NCBI GenBank assembly: GCA_002503985.1
Contig: DASW01000006.1
Span: forward strand, 32,853-96,852
DNA from: Thermoplasmata archaeon UBA61
Lineage (GTDB): Archaea; Thermoplasmatota; Thermoplasmata; Lutacidiplasmatales; UBA184
DNA: 64,000 nucleotides
Direction of reading: 5' to 3'
The notes beneath the pieces were generated by a model, which worked only from the letters and a program-made list of their open reading frames with translations, had not been told where the DNA came from and made no database searches. The position numbers and the translations under genes are program-made. Shown piece after piece: positions 41,071 to 49,399 of this stretch (position 1 is its first letter; each line of letters opens with the position of its first letter).

Positions 41071-43754
41071 GCGCGCCGACGCTGCCCCCGCGCTTCGACC
41101 CGAAGGAGATCGAGGCGCGTTGGCAGAAGGAGTGGGACGAACGGGAGGTCGCTCGCGGTCCCGAGCGGCCCAAGGGCCCGACCTACTCGATCGTCCTTCC
41201 CCCGCCCAACGTCACCGGCGCTCTCACCATCGGTCACATGCTGGGCGACACGGTGATGGACATCCTGATCCGCCACCATCGGATGCGCGGCGACGCCACG
41301 CTCTGGGTCCCGGGCCTCGACCACGCCGGTCTCGCGACCCAGGTGGAGGTGCGCCGTCGCCTGCAGAAGCAGGGGGTCCGGTTCGAGGAGCTCCCGCGCG
41401 AGCAGGCCCTCCACGAAATCGGGCTCTGGAAGGAAGAGCACGAGAACCGGATCCGGGAGCAGACCCGCGCCGGCGGCTTCTCCATCGACTGGACCCGCTA
41501 TCGGTACACCATGGACGCGGGGAGCGTCCGCGCGACCCGCGAGGTGTTCGTCCGCCTCCACACGGACGGCCTCGTCTACCGCGGCGAACGCATGGTCAAC
41601 TGGGACCCGAAGCTCCGAACGGCCATCAGCGACCTCGAGGTCGTCCGAACCGAGGAGGACGGGTCGCTTGACTACCTACGCTACCTCTGGGCCGACGGCA
41701 GCCCCGGTGGGCTCGAGGTCGCGACGGTCCGGGTGGAGACGATCTTCGGCGATGTGGCGGTCGCCGTCCACCCGGACGACGAGCGGTATCGCTCCTTGAT
41801 CGGCCGGGAGGTCATCGTCCCGCTCACCGACCGCAAGGTCCCGATCATCACGGACAGCGCGATCGACCCCGCGTTCGGCGCCGGCGCTCTCAAGGTGACC
41901 CCCCGACACGACCTCGTCGATTACGAGGTCTTCCTCCGGCATCCGGGCCTCTCGATGCCCCCCGACATCCTGGACGAGTCGGGTCGGCTCGCGGGCGATT
42001 GGGTCCCCGCCGAGTACCGGGGCATGGACCGGGACGACGCCCGCGCGAAGGTGCTGGAGGCGCTCGAACGGGCCGGCCTCCTGCTCCGACGCCAGCCGTA
42101 CCGTCACTCCGTCGCGCGGTCCGAGCGGTCCGAGGCCGTGATCGAACCGCGGCTCTCCGTCCAGTGGTTCGTCCGGATGCGGTCCCTGGCCGCGCCTGTG
42201 GTGGAGGCGGTCCGGCGGGGCGAGATCCACATCCACCCGGCCCGCTGGGAGCGCTCCTTCTACCGCTGGATGGAGGAGATCCAGGACTGGTGCATCTCCC
42301 GGCAGCTCCTGTGGGGGCACGCCATCCCCGTGTACCACTGTCGGGCGTGCCAACGCGAGATCGTAGCGGTGGACGCTCCGAGCGTGTGCGACCGGTGCGG
42401 TTCCTTGAACCTGTCGGCGGACCCGGACGTGCTCGACACGTGGTTCACGTCGTGGCTCTGGCCGTTCCTCGCCCTCGGCTGGCCCGAGCGGACCGCCGAC
42501 CTCGACCACTACTACCCGACGAACGTCCTCGTCACCGGCCGGGACATCATGTTCTTCTGGGTCGCCCGGATGATGATGGCCGGCTACTACTTCCGCAACG
42601 CCCGGCCGTTCTCGGACGTCTACTTCACCGGCATGATCCGGGACGAACAGGGTCGACGCATGTCGAAGCACCTCGGGAACTCCCCCGACCCGCTCGACCT
42701 CGTTCGCGAGCGCGGCGCGGACGCGCTCCGCTTCGCGCTCGTCTTCCCGAACCCGACCGACGAGGACGGCCCGTTCGGCTCCGCCGCCCTGGACGGAGGG
42801 CGGAACTTCCTCACGAAGGTCTGGAACCTCGTTCGGTTCAGCTTGGCGTTCGTCCCCCCGGGGACGCTCCCCCCGGCGGGCCCGCCGACCCTGTCCGCCT
42901 CGAGCGCGCTCGAGAACCGCTGGGTGCTCTCCCGGTACCGCCACGCCGTGGAGGAGGTCGACCGCGCGCTCGCGGAGTTCCGACCCACGCAGGCCGCCAC
43001 GGCGCTCTACGACTTCCTCTGGCACGACCTCGCGGACCGCTACGTGGAGATCGCGAAGGAGGCGCTCCTCGGCCGCCGCGGAGAGCCCGCCCAGCGGGAG
43101 GCCCGCGCCACGCTCCTCTTCGTCGTGGAACGCTCGCTCCGCCTCCTCCACCCGTTCGTTCCCCACGTCACCGAGGAGCTCTGGCACGCCCTTCCGCACC
43201 CGGACGCCCTTCTCGCGACCTCCGCCTGGCCTCGCGCGGACGAGGCCCCCTCCGACCCGGTCGCCGAGCTCGAGATGGAACCCGTCCTGGAGACCGTCCG
43301 CCTCCTCCGAAACCTGCGTTCCGAGGAGAAGGTCCTGCTCGAGGCGACCCCGAAGGCCTGGGTCCGCCCGAACGGCCCCGAGGCCGCGAGGATCCTCGCC
43401 GCCGAGCGGGGCACGGTGGAACGCCTCGTCCGCCTCCGGTCGCTCGAGCTCCTCGGTGAAGCGGAACAGGTTCCGGCCGGGACGGGACGCCGGGTCGCGG
43501 CGTTCGGGGAATGCTTCCTCGAACGACCGGTCGCTTCGGGAGCCACGGCGGTGGCTCTCCTCAAGGAGCGGGAGAAGCTCCACGCTCTTCTCGAGAAGAC
43601 CCGGGCCCGCCTCGCCGACCCCGGGTTCCGGGACCGGGCGCCGCCCGAGGTCGTTCGGGAAGCCGAGGGCAAGGCGACGGAGCTCGCGGAGCGGGTCCGG
43701 CGTATCGACGAGCATTTGAAGGAGGACGGTGCGTCGTCCGGGACACCTCCATGA
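41067..43754 (+). CDS. valS: Valyl-tRNA synthetase, bacterial-like, with apparent CTG start
   Basis: 895 residues if it starts at CTG 41067. The frame upstream of the first ATG reads SAPTLPPRFDPKEIEARWQ and then PPPNVTGALTIGHMLG, the signature HIGH region, so the conventional ATG starts are too late. Later motifs: WVPGLDHAGLATQ, editing-domain RVETIFGDVAVAVHP and AGALKVTPRHDL, KMSKS as RRMSKHLGNSPDP. The C-terminus carries a coiled-coil arm (LKEREKLHALLEKTRARLADP) as in bacterial ValRS, which many archaeal ValRS lack. It charges tRNA-Val. It is coupled to the upstream ABC permease and the downstream aldo/keto reductase. Confidence 0.93.
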   Translation: MSAPTLPPRFDPKEIEARWQKEWDEREVARGPERPKGPTYSIVLPPPNVTGALTIGHMLGDTVMDILIRHHRMRGDATLWVPGLDHAGLATQVEVRRRLQKQGVRFEELPREQALHEIGLWKEEHENRIREQTRAGGFSIDWTRYRYTMDAGSVRATREVFVRLHTDGLVYRGERMVNWDPKLRTAISDLEVVRTEEDGSLDYLRYLWADGSPGGLEVATVRVETIFGDVAVAVHPDDERYRSLIGREVIVPLTDRKVPIITDSAIDPAFGAGALKVTPRHDLVDYEVFLRHPGLSMPPDILDESGRLAGDWVPAEYRGMDRDDARAKVLEALERAGLLLRRQPYRHSVARSERSEAVIEPRLSVQWFVRMRSLAAPVVEAVRRGEIHIHPARWERSFYRWMEEIQDWCISRQLLWGHAIPVYHCRACQREIVAVDAPSVCDRCGSLNLSADPDVLDTWFTSWLWPFLALGWPERTADLDHYYPTNVLVTGRDIMFFWVARMMMAGYYFRNARPFSDVYFTGMIRDEQGRRMSKHLGNSPDPLDLVRERGADALRFALVFPNPTDEDGPFGSAALDGGRNFLTKVWNLVRFSLAFVPPGTLPPAGPPTLSASSALENRWVLSRYRHAVEEVDRALAEFRPTQAATALYDFLWHDLADRYVEIAKEALLGRRGEPAQREARATLLFVVERSLRLLHPFVPHVTEELWHALPHPDALLATSAWPRADEAPSDPVAELEMEPVLETVRLLRNLRSEEKVLLEATPKAWVRPNGPEAARILAAERGTVERLVRLRSLELLGEAEQVPAGTGRRVAAFGECFLERPVASGATAVALLKEREKLHALLEKTRARLADPGFRDRAPPEVVREAEGKATELAERVRRIDEHLKEDGASSGTPP

Positions 43755-44755
43755 AGCCTCCCTCGCGCCCGTCGAAGGCGAGCCCGAAGAAGAAGCGCTC
43801 CGCCGTCGGTCCGAAGTCCCCGTTGCCCGTCAAGATCGAGATGGTCAAGCTCTCCGGCGGGGCCCGGCCCCATCCGGCGCTCGGCCTTGGCCTGTGGGCG
43901 TCCGGCCGCTGGACCAACGAGGACGAGGCGCGCACGAAGGCGACCATCGGACGCGCGTACGAGCGCGGGATGCGATGGTTCGACACCGCCGAGGTCTACG
44001 GGAACGGCCGCTCCGAACGCGTGCTCGGGGAGGTGCTCGCGCGGGCCCCGGGCACCGCTCCGGATGCCTACGTGGTCACCAAGGTCTCCTGGGAACACCT
44101 TCGAGCGAACCAGGTGCGGGCAAGCCTGATCGGCAGCCTGGAGAGGTTGGCCCGACGCTCGGCCGACCTCTACCTTGTCCACGCCCCCGACGCCCACGTC
44201 CCCCTGTCCGAGACGATGGGCGCCCTCGAGGCGCTCTGGAAGGAAGGGAAGGTGGGCGCGATCGGCGTTTCCAACTTCTCGGTCGAGGAGCTCGAGGAGG
44301 CCGCTCGGCACCTTTCCGAGGCGAAGATCGTGGTGAACCAGCTTCGCTACAACCTGTTCCTTCGGGATGACGTGGACCCCGTGCGGGAGTACTGCCGGGC
44401 GCACAACATCCTCATCGAGGCGTACACCCCGCTCGCCCGGGGCCTCCTGCACGGACGCTACCTGGACGGCACGAAGGTCCCGAAGGAGGTGCGCCAGTTC
44501 GCGAACCGACTGTTCGAGCCCGACATGCTCCCCCAGATCCTCGCACGGGGTCGCGCGCTCCGAGACCTCGCGAACGACGCGGGCGTTCCTCTTGCCTCGA
44601 TCGGGCTCCACTGGCTGCGGAAGATGGGCACCGTCCCGGTCTTCGGCGCGAGCCGGCCGGAGCAAATCGATTCCAACCTGGCCGCGTGGGCGGTCCGTCC
44701 TCCCGACCGCGTCCTCGATCGGGCCGACCGCATCGCGCGGGGGGATCGTGCTTAG
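43751..44755 (+). CDS. Aldo/keto reductase
   Basis: 334 residues. The ATG at 43751 overlaps the valS stop (ATGA). A short basic N-terminal extension precedes the TIM barrel. Catalytic elements are Asp and Tyr in DTAEVYGNG, Lys in VVTKVSW, and His in LVHAPD; the NADPH site includes GAIGVSNFS and the C-terminal PVFGASRPEQI. It reduces aldehydes or ketones; the substrate is unknown. A second family member occurs at 53202. Confidence 0.9.
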   Translation: MKPPSRPSKASPKKKRSAVGPKSPLPVKIEMVKLSGGARPHPALGLGLWASGRWTNEDEARTKATIGRAYERGMRWFDTAEVYGNGRSERVLGEVLARAPGTAPDAYVVTKVSWEHLRANQVRASLIGSLERLARRSADLYLVHAPDAHVPLSETMGALEALWKEGKVGAIGVSNFSVEELEEAARHLSEAKIVVNQLRYNLFLRDDVDPVREYCRAHNILIEAYTPLARGLLHGRYLDGTKVPKEVRQFANRLFEPDMLPQILARGRALRDLANDAGVPLASIGLHWLRKMGTVPVFGASRPEQIDSNLAAWAVRPPDRVLDRADRIARGDRA

Positions 44756-45407
44756 GCTCGTCGCGCTCGACATGGACGGGACGCTCGTCGACGTGGCGAG
44801 CTCCTGGCGGGTCATCCACGACCATTTCGACGACCACAACGACGAGGGGCTTCGCCGCTTTCTCGCGAACCAGATCGACGACGAGGAGTTCATCCGCATG
44901 GACATCCGCGTCTGGTGGCGCCACGCCCCCCAGCTCACGGTCGACGACCTCGAGCGGATCCTGGCGCCGGTCCCGCTCATGCCCGGGGCCGCCGAGCTCA
45001 TCGATGGTCTCCACGCCCTGGGCGCGCGCACGGCGATCGTGAGCGGGGGCCTCGACCTCCTCGCTCGGCGCGTCGCGCGAGAGCTCGGGATCGAGGTCGC
45101 GCTCGCGAACGGCGTCCGGGTCGACGCCGAGGGTCGTCTCACGGGCGAGGGGATCGTACGGGTCCCGATCCACGGGAAGGAGGGCGTTCTCGCCCAGCTC
45201 CAGCGTCAGCTCGAGGTTTCGCCTGACGAGACGGCGTCCGTTGGGAACTCCGAGATCGACGTAGGCCTCTTCCGCCGCAGCCGGGTCGGCGTCGCGTTCC
45301 GGCCCGAGGACGACACGGTTAGGAACGCCGCGACCGCGGTCGTCACCGAGCGGAACCTCGCCCTCGTCCTGGACGCGCTCGGCGAGTTCCGCCGGGCCTC
45401 CCCGTGA
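44748..45407 (+). CDS. HAD-family phosphatase (phosphoserine phosphatase-like)
   Basis: 219 residues from a GTG that overlaps the previous gene by eight bases. HAD motifs: DMDGTL (nucleophile Asp), SGGLDLLARRVARELG (motif II), Lys in HGKEG and GNSEIDVGLF (motif IV). The cap resembles SerB-type enzymes that dephosphorylate phosphoserine, but other small phosphates are possible. An unusual HDHFDDHNDEG stretch lies near residue 28. Confidence 0.85.
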   Translation: MLRLVALDMDGTLVDVASSWRVIHDHFDDHNDEGLRRFLANQIDDEEFIRMDIRVWWRHAPQLTVDDLERILAPVPLMPGAAELIDGLHALGARTAIVSGGLDLLARRVARELGIEVALANGVRVDAEGRLTGEGIVRVPIHGKEGVLAQLQRQLEVSPDETASVGNSEIDVGLFRRSRVGVAFRPEDDTVRNAATAVVTERNLALVLDALGEFRRASP

Positions 45408-45416
45408 CCGGATAGC

Positions 45417-45424
45417 CTTTTACC
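45417..45424 (+). promoter_or_regulatory. TATA-like box of the aIF2-beta gene
   Basis: cttttacc lies about 27-31 bases before the ATG at 45451, again predicting a leaderless transcript. Confidence 0.5.
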
Positions 45425-45450
45425 CCGCCTCTCGGTCCCCGGCCCCTCCG

Positions 45451-46068
45451 ATGGAGTCGTATCAGGCCCTCCTCGCCCGCGCGCACGAGAAGCTCCCGCC
45501 CATCCGCACCGGCGGCGAGCGCTTCCAGGTCCCCGATCCGGACGTGATGACCGACGGGAAGAACACGGTCATCCGCAACCTCCAGGACATCACGGGGGTC
45601 CTTCGGCGCGAGCCCGCGCACGTCATCGGGTTCCTCGCGAAGGAGTTCGGCTGCCCGGGCGTCCTCGACCTTCCGCGCGGGGTCCTGAAGTCGCGCCTTA
45701 CGAAGGACCAGATCGCCGGGCGGATGCGCGATTACACCGTGAAGTACGTGATCTGCTCGGAGTGCAAGCGGCCCGACACCCACCTCCAGAAGGAAGGTCG
45801 GTTCACGCTCCTCATCTGCGAGGCGTGCGGTGCCCAGCGCCCGGTCACCGTCCGCAAGGTGGTCACGCCCGAGAAGCCGAAGACGCCGGTCGTGGTCGGC
45901 GAGGTCTATCGCCTCACGATCGAGGACGTCGGCCGCCGCGGGGACGGCGTCGCGAAGAAGGAAGGGTTCGTGATCTTCGTGACGGGGGCGAACCAGCGCG
46001 GGACGACGGTCAACGCGAAGGTGACGAAGGTCCTCGGCAACAACGCGTACGCCGTCGTCGAACCGTAG
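45451..46068 (+). CDS. Translation initiation factor aIF2 beta with C-terminal TRAM domain
   Basis: 205 residues. The eIF2-beta/eIF5 core has DPDVMTDGKNTVIRNLQDI, the helical HVIGFLAKEFGCPG, and the zinc ribbon with C102, C105, C123 and C126 (CSEC, CEAC). Residues about 146-205 are an added TRAM-type OB domain (VGEVYRLTIEDVGRRGDGVA). It helps bring initiator tRNA to the small subunit. The TRAM module probably adds RNA affinity. Confidence 0.93.
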   Translation: MESYQALLARAHEKLPPIRTGGERFQVPDPDVMTDGKNTVIRNLQDITGVLRREPAHVIGFLAKEFGCPGVLDLPRGVLKSRLTKDQIAGRMRDYTVKYVICSECKRPDTHLQKEGRFTLLICEACGAQRPVTVRKVVTPEKPKTPVVVGEVYRLTIEDVGRRGDGVAKKEGFVIFVTGANQRGTTVNAKVTKVLGNNAYAVVEP

Positions 46069-46074
46069 CGGACC

Positions 46075-47043
46075 ATGCGGAGCCTCCGCTGGATGGGCCT
46101 CCTCGGCCTCTACATAGGGGCCCAGATCGTCGGGCTCGCGCTCTCCGAACCGTTCCGGTCGGAGGGGTTCACCTCGTCGTCCAACCCCCAGAGCCCGACC
46201 GCGCCGCTCCTGATCATCGCGGTCATCATCATCGCGCCGCTCTTCATCCTCTTCTTCTCTCGACAGCGGGGCGGGCTACCCACCCTGCGCCACTTCATCC
46301 TGCTCGCGATCGCGGGCTCGCTCTACTTCACCCTCTACGCGACGTTCTCGATCTTCCCGCCGGGGGTCATCCTGCCGCCGCCCTACGCGGCCGAGTACGT
46401 CCTCGACCCCGCGCTCACCCTCGCCGCCATCGTGAGCGCCGGGCTCTACTTCGCGCTCCTGGTCGAGCCCCAGTGGTACGTCGTGGACCTCGCGGGGTTC
46501 CTCGCTGCGGGCTCGCTGATCGCGATCCTCGGGATCTCGTTCGGGATCCTGCCGGCGTTCATCCTGCTGCTGGCCCTGATGGTGTACGACGCGATCGCGG
46601 TCTATCGGACGAAGCACATGGTATCGCTCGCCGACGCGGTGGTCGACATGCACCTGCCCATCCTCATGGTCATGCCCGACTCCCCCGGGTACGACTACAC
46701 GCGGGCGCCGACGCTCGCCGAGCAGCGGGGGCAGCCGACCGAGGAGCGCGCCGCGCTGTTCATGGGCCTCGGGGACGTGGTCATCCCCGGGACGCTCATC
46801 GTCTCCGCGTTCATCTGGCTCCCCACGACCCCCGTCTTCCTGACCGTGGGCGCGAACCTCTGGGGCGCGATTGGCGCCCTCGTCGGCTCCCTCGTAGGGT
46901 ATGGGGTCCTGATGCGCCTCGTCCTCCGGGGGAACCCCCAGGCCGGGCTTCCGCTCCTCAACGGCGGCGCGCTCGTCGGCTACGCCGTGGTCTACGTCCT
47001 CCTGTTCCACTCGTTTACGCTCGGCCTGACCGGGGGGCTTTAA
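46075..47043 (+). CDS. Presenilin-like intramembrane aspartyl protease (A22, PSH)
   Basis: 322 residues with about nine transmembrane helices. The catalytic YD is in LMVYDAIAVY (171-172) and GxGD is GLGD at 231-234. The usual PAL motif appears as LPLLNGG in the last helices, a close variant. Such proteases cut transmembrane signal peptides or receptors. It follows aIF2-beta by six bases and likely shares its mRNA. Confidence 0.88.
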   Translation: MRSLRWMGLLGLYIGAQIVGLALSEPFRSEGFTSSSNPQSPTAPLLIIAVIIIAPLFILFFSRQRGGLPTLRHFILLAIAGSLYFTLYATFSIFPPGVILPPPYAAEYVLDPALTLAAIVSAGLYFALLVEPQWYVVDLAGFLAAGSLIAILGISFGILPAFILLLALMVYDAIAVYRTKHMVSLADAVVDMHLPILMVMPDSPGYDYTRAPTLAEQRGQPTEERAALFMGLGDVVIPGTLIVSAFIWLPTTPVFLTVGANLWGAIGALVGSLVGYGVLMRLVLRGNPQAGLPLLNGGALVGYAVVYVLLFHSFTLGLTGGL

Positions 47044-47065
47044 CCCCCCGGGACTCCCCCGGGCC

Positions 47066-48004
47066 GTGCCGCGCAAGGTAGAGGACGTTCGGATCGACGA
47101 CGCGCCGTCGCTCGACACGCTCATCCGTCGGCTCGAGGCCGGTGGGGGGTTCAGCGCCAAGGAGGTCGCCACGGGGGTCGACATCCTCGCCCGGATCCTC
47201 TCCGACCGCGACATGACCGTCTTCCTGTCGTTCCCCGCGGACATCGTCTCGACGGGCACGCGGGGGGTCCTGGCGACCCTCGTCCGGGAAGGGTACGTGG
47301 ACGCGATCATCACCACGTGCGGAACGCTCGACCACGACCTGGCACGGTCGTTCCGCCCCTACTACCACGGGGACTGGGACCTGGACGACGCAGCTCTCCA
47401 CCGCCGGCACGTATACCGGCTCGGGAACCTCATCATCCCGGAGGCGAACTACGGGACCATCATCGAGCGGAAGATGCGCGGGATCCTCGACCGTCTCTGG
47501 AAGGGCGGGACCCGGGCCCTCTCGACGCGGGCGCTCTCTGCCGCGATCGGGGAGGCGATCCCCGCGAAGGAGCGTTCGAGCATCCTGCGCGCGGCGTTCG
47601 AACGAAAGGTGCCGGTCATCGTCCCCGGGATCACGGACGGGGCTGTGGGCTCGCAGGTCTGGCTGTACTGGCAGGACCACCGTGGCCTCTCCTTCGACCT
47701 CCTCAGCGACGAGCAGCTCCTCTCCGACCTCGTCTTCGAGGCGAAGAGGGCCGGTGCGGTGATCCTGGGCGGCGGGATCTCGAAGCACCACACGATCTGG
47801 TGGAACCAGTTCCGCAGCGGCCTCGACGCGGCGCTCTACATCACCACCGCGGTCGAATGGGACGGGAGCCTCTCCGGCGCCCGGACCCGGGAAGCGGTCT
47901 CCTGGGGCAAGGTGAAGGCGACCGCCCGGCACACCAACGTGACGGGCGACGTGACCGTCCTCTTCCCCCTGATGGTGGGGGCGGCGCTCGAGCGGATCCG
48001 ATAG
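47066..48004 (+). CDS. dys: Deoxyhypusine synthase
   Basis: 312 residues from a GTG. It uses NAD+ and spermidine to modify a lysine of aIF5A. Family marks: FLSFPADIVSTGTRGVL, TCGTLDHDLARS, VPGITDGAVGSQVW, GAVILGGGISKHH and the spermidine-binding EWDGSLSGARTREAVSWGK, in which Lys282 matches the catalytic lysine. The aIF5A gene is not in the window. It follows the PSH gene by 22 bases. Confidence 0.94.
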   Translation: MPRKVEDVRIDDAPSLDTLIRRLEAGGGFSAKEVATGVDILARILSDRDMTVFLSFPADIVSTGTRGVLATLVREGYVDAIITTCGTLDHDLARSFRPYYHGDWDLDDAALHRRHVYRLGNLIIPEANYGTIIERKMRGILDRLWKGGTRALSTRALSAAIGEAIPAKERSSILRAAFERKVPVIVPGITDGAVGSQVWLYWQDHRGLSFDLLSDEQLLSDLVFEAKRAGAVILGGGISKHHTIWWNQFRSGLDAALYITTAVEWDGSLSGARTREAVSWGKVKATARHTNVTGDVTVLFPLMVGAALERIR

Positions 48005-48025
48005 ACGCTCGCGGTCCCCCCTCGG

Positions 48026-49141
48026 TTATTGGCGGAAGGTCCGGGACGAACGACGGTGCTTTCGCAGCGTTCGTTCCATGACCTCGACCCCGATCCCCGG
48101 TCCCCGAGGCACGGCGAGGGTGCTCCCGGGTCCGAGGACGAACGGAGGGTCCGTGATGTCCTCGCGGTAGTAGCGGTCGCTCGCCGAGAGGTCGGACGAC
48201 AAGACGAACGGGGGCGTGGAGGCGAGGGCGACGTTGTGCGCTCGGCCGACCCCGCTTTCGAGCATCCCTCCCACCCACGACGGCACCCCGTTGCGCGCCG
48301 CGTGGCGAGCGAGGGAGATCCCCACGCCTAGGCCGCCGACACGGGCGACCTTCACGTTGAGGCTCGTCACCGCCCGCGCGCCGAGGGCGTCCTCGAGCGA
48401 CGGCCCGTCAACGATCGATTCGTCGAGGCAGACCCGAAACCGGGCGCCGCGGGCAAGCTCCGCGTGCGCGCGAACGGCCCGTTCCGCGAACGGCTGCTCG
48501 ACCTGGGCGACCCCATACTTCTCCGCCCAAGCTCGGATCCGGTCGCCCGCCCCTATGGGATACGCCTGGTTTGCGTCGACCCACAGTTCCAGGTCCGGGT
48601 ATTCTCGCCGAACGGCTCCCACGGGACGCGCGTCCCACCCGGGACGGACCTTGAGCTTGACCCGACCGTACCCGGCCTCGAGGTACCGTCCGACCCGGTC
48701 GACGAGCTTCGGAACGCTCGGCTGGATCCCGACGCTCACCCCGACCCGGATGCGACTCCGATGCCCGCCGAGGGCCTTCGAGAGGGAGCGGCCGAGCGTC
48801 CGGGCGCGCAGGTCCTGAAGAGCGATCTCGAGAGCCGCCTTCGCCATCCGATGACCCCGGAAGCGGCCGGCCGCCTGGGAGAACGCTTCGGGGGTGGGGT
48901 CGCGGAGCCGAAAGAGGAGCGGGATCAGGCGTTCTACGATCATCCATCGGGCGGTGGCCACGCTCTCCGACGAGTAGAGCGGGTCGACCGCGGCGGCGCA
49001 CTCCCCCCAACCTACCTCCCCGTCCTTCGTCTCCGCTCGAACGAGCAGGAACCGACGCTGATGTTCGACACCGAAGCTCGTCTCGAACGGCTCTACGAGC
49101 GGCAGGTCGACCTCATCGAGGCGCACCGAAGCGAGGCGCAT
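48026..49141 (-). CDS. Enolase-superfamily enzyme (o-succinylbenzoate synthase / dipeptide epimerase-like)
   Basis: 371 residues from the ATG at 49141 (a longer frame to 49429 would cross the tRNA-Lys gene). The muconate-lactonizing-type barrel has VKLKV (KxK acid-base pair), metal ligands in WVDANQAY, the CLDESI region, and the opposite-face lysine in SLNVKVARVGG. Candidates are MenC, N-acylamino acid racemase or dipeptide epimerase; no menaquinone genes flank it, so the reaction stays open. A minus-strand TATA-like acttatgta (49169-49177) lies about 30 bases upstream. Confidence 0.85.
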   Translation of the reverse strand: MRLASVRLDEVDLPLVEPFETSFGVEHQRRFLLVRAETKDGEVGWGECAAAVDPLYSSESVATARWMIVERLIPLLFRLRDPTPEAFSQAAGRFRGHRMAKAALEIALQDLRARTLGRSLSKALGGHRSRIRVGVSVGIQPSVPKLVDRVGRYLEAGYGRVKLKVRPGWDARPVGAVRREYPDLELWVDANQAYPIGAGDRIRAWAEKYGVAQVEQPFAERAVRAHAELARGARFRVCLDESIVDGPSLEDALGARAVTSLNVKVARVGGLGVGISLARHAARNGVPSWVGGMLESGVGRAHNVALASTPPFVLSSDLSASDRYYREDITDPPFVLGPGSTLAVPRGPGIGVEVMERTLRKHRRSSRTFRQ

Positions 49142-49220
49142 GGTGACCTTCCCGGGACTTCCCGCGCCTACATAAGTCGCGGACACGAGCCGGCCCCGAG
49201 AGAACCCTCGGCCGCGAGGC

Positions 49221-49227
49221 TTTATCT
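49221..49227 (+). promoter_or_regulatory. TATA-like box of tRNA-Lys
   Basis: tttatct about 31-37 bases upstream of the tRNA 5' end. Confidence 0.5.
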
Positions 49228-49257
49228 CCCGCGTTCTCGTCGGGCCGCTCCACCGTT

Positions 49258-49331
49258 GGGCCCGTAGCTCAGCTCGGTAGAGCAGGCGGCTCTTAACCGC
49301 AAGGTCAGGGGTTCGAATCCCCTCGGGCCCG
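49258..49331 (+). tRNA. tRNA-Lys (anticodon CTT)
   Basis: 74 nt. The acceptor stem is GGGCCCG/CGGGCCC with discriminator G; D-stem GCTC/GAGC; anticodon loop CTCTTAA gives anticodon CUU; T-arm AGGGG-TTCGAAT-CCCCT. The outer pair of the anticodon stem is a mismatch (G-A) in my folding. No CCA and no intron. Confidence 0.93.
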
Positions 49332-49399
49332 CCCCCGCCTTCGTTGGTTCCAAGCATTGAAGAAGCGGGAGCCCGGTTCAGGGTCCGGGGAGACGGGGC

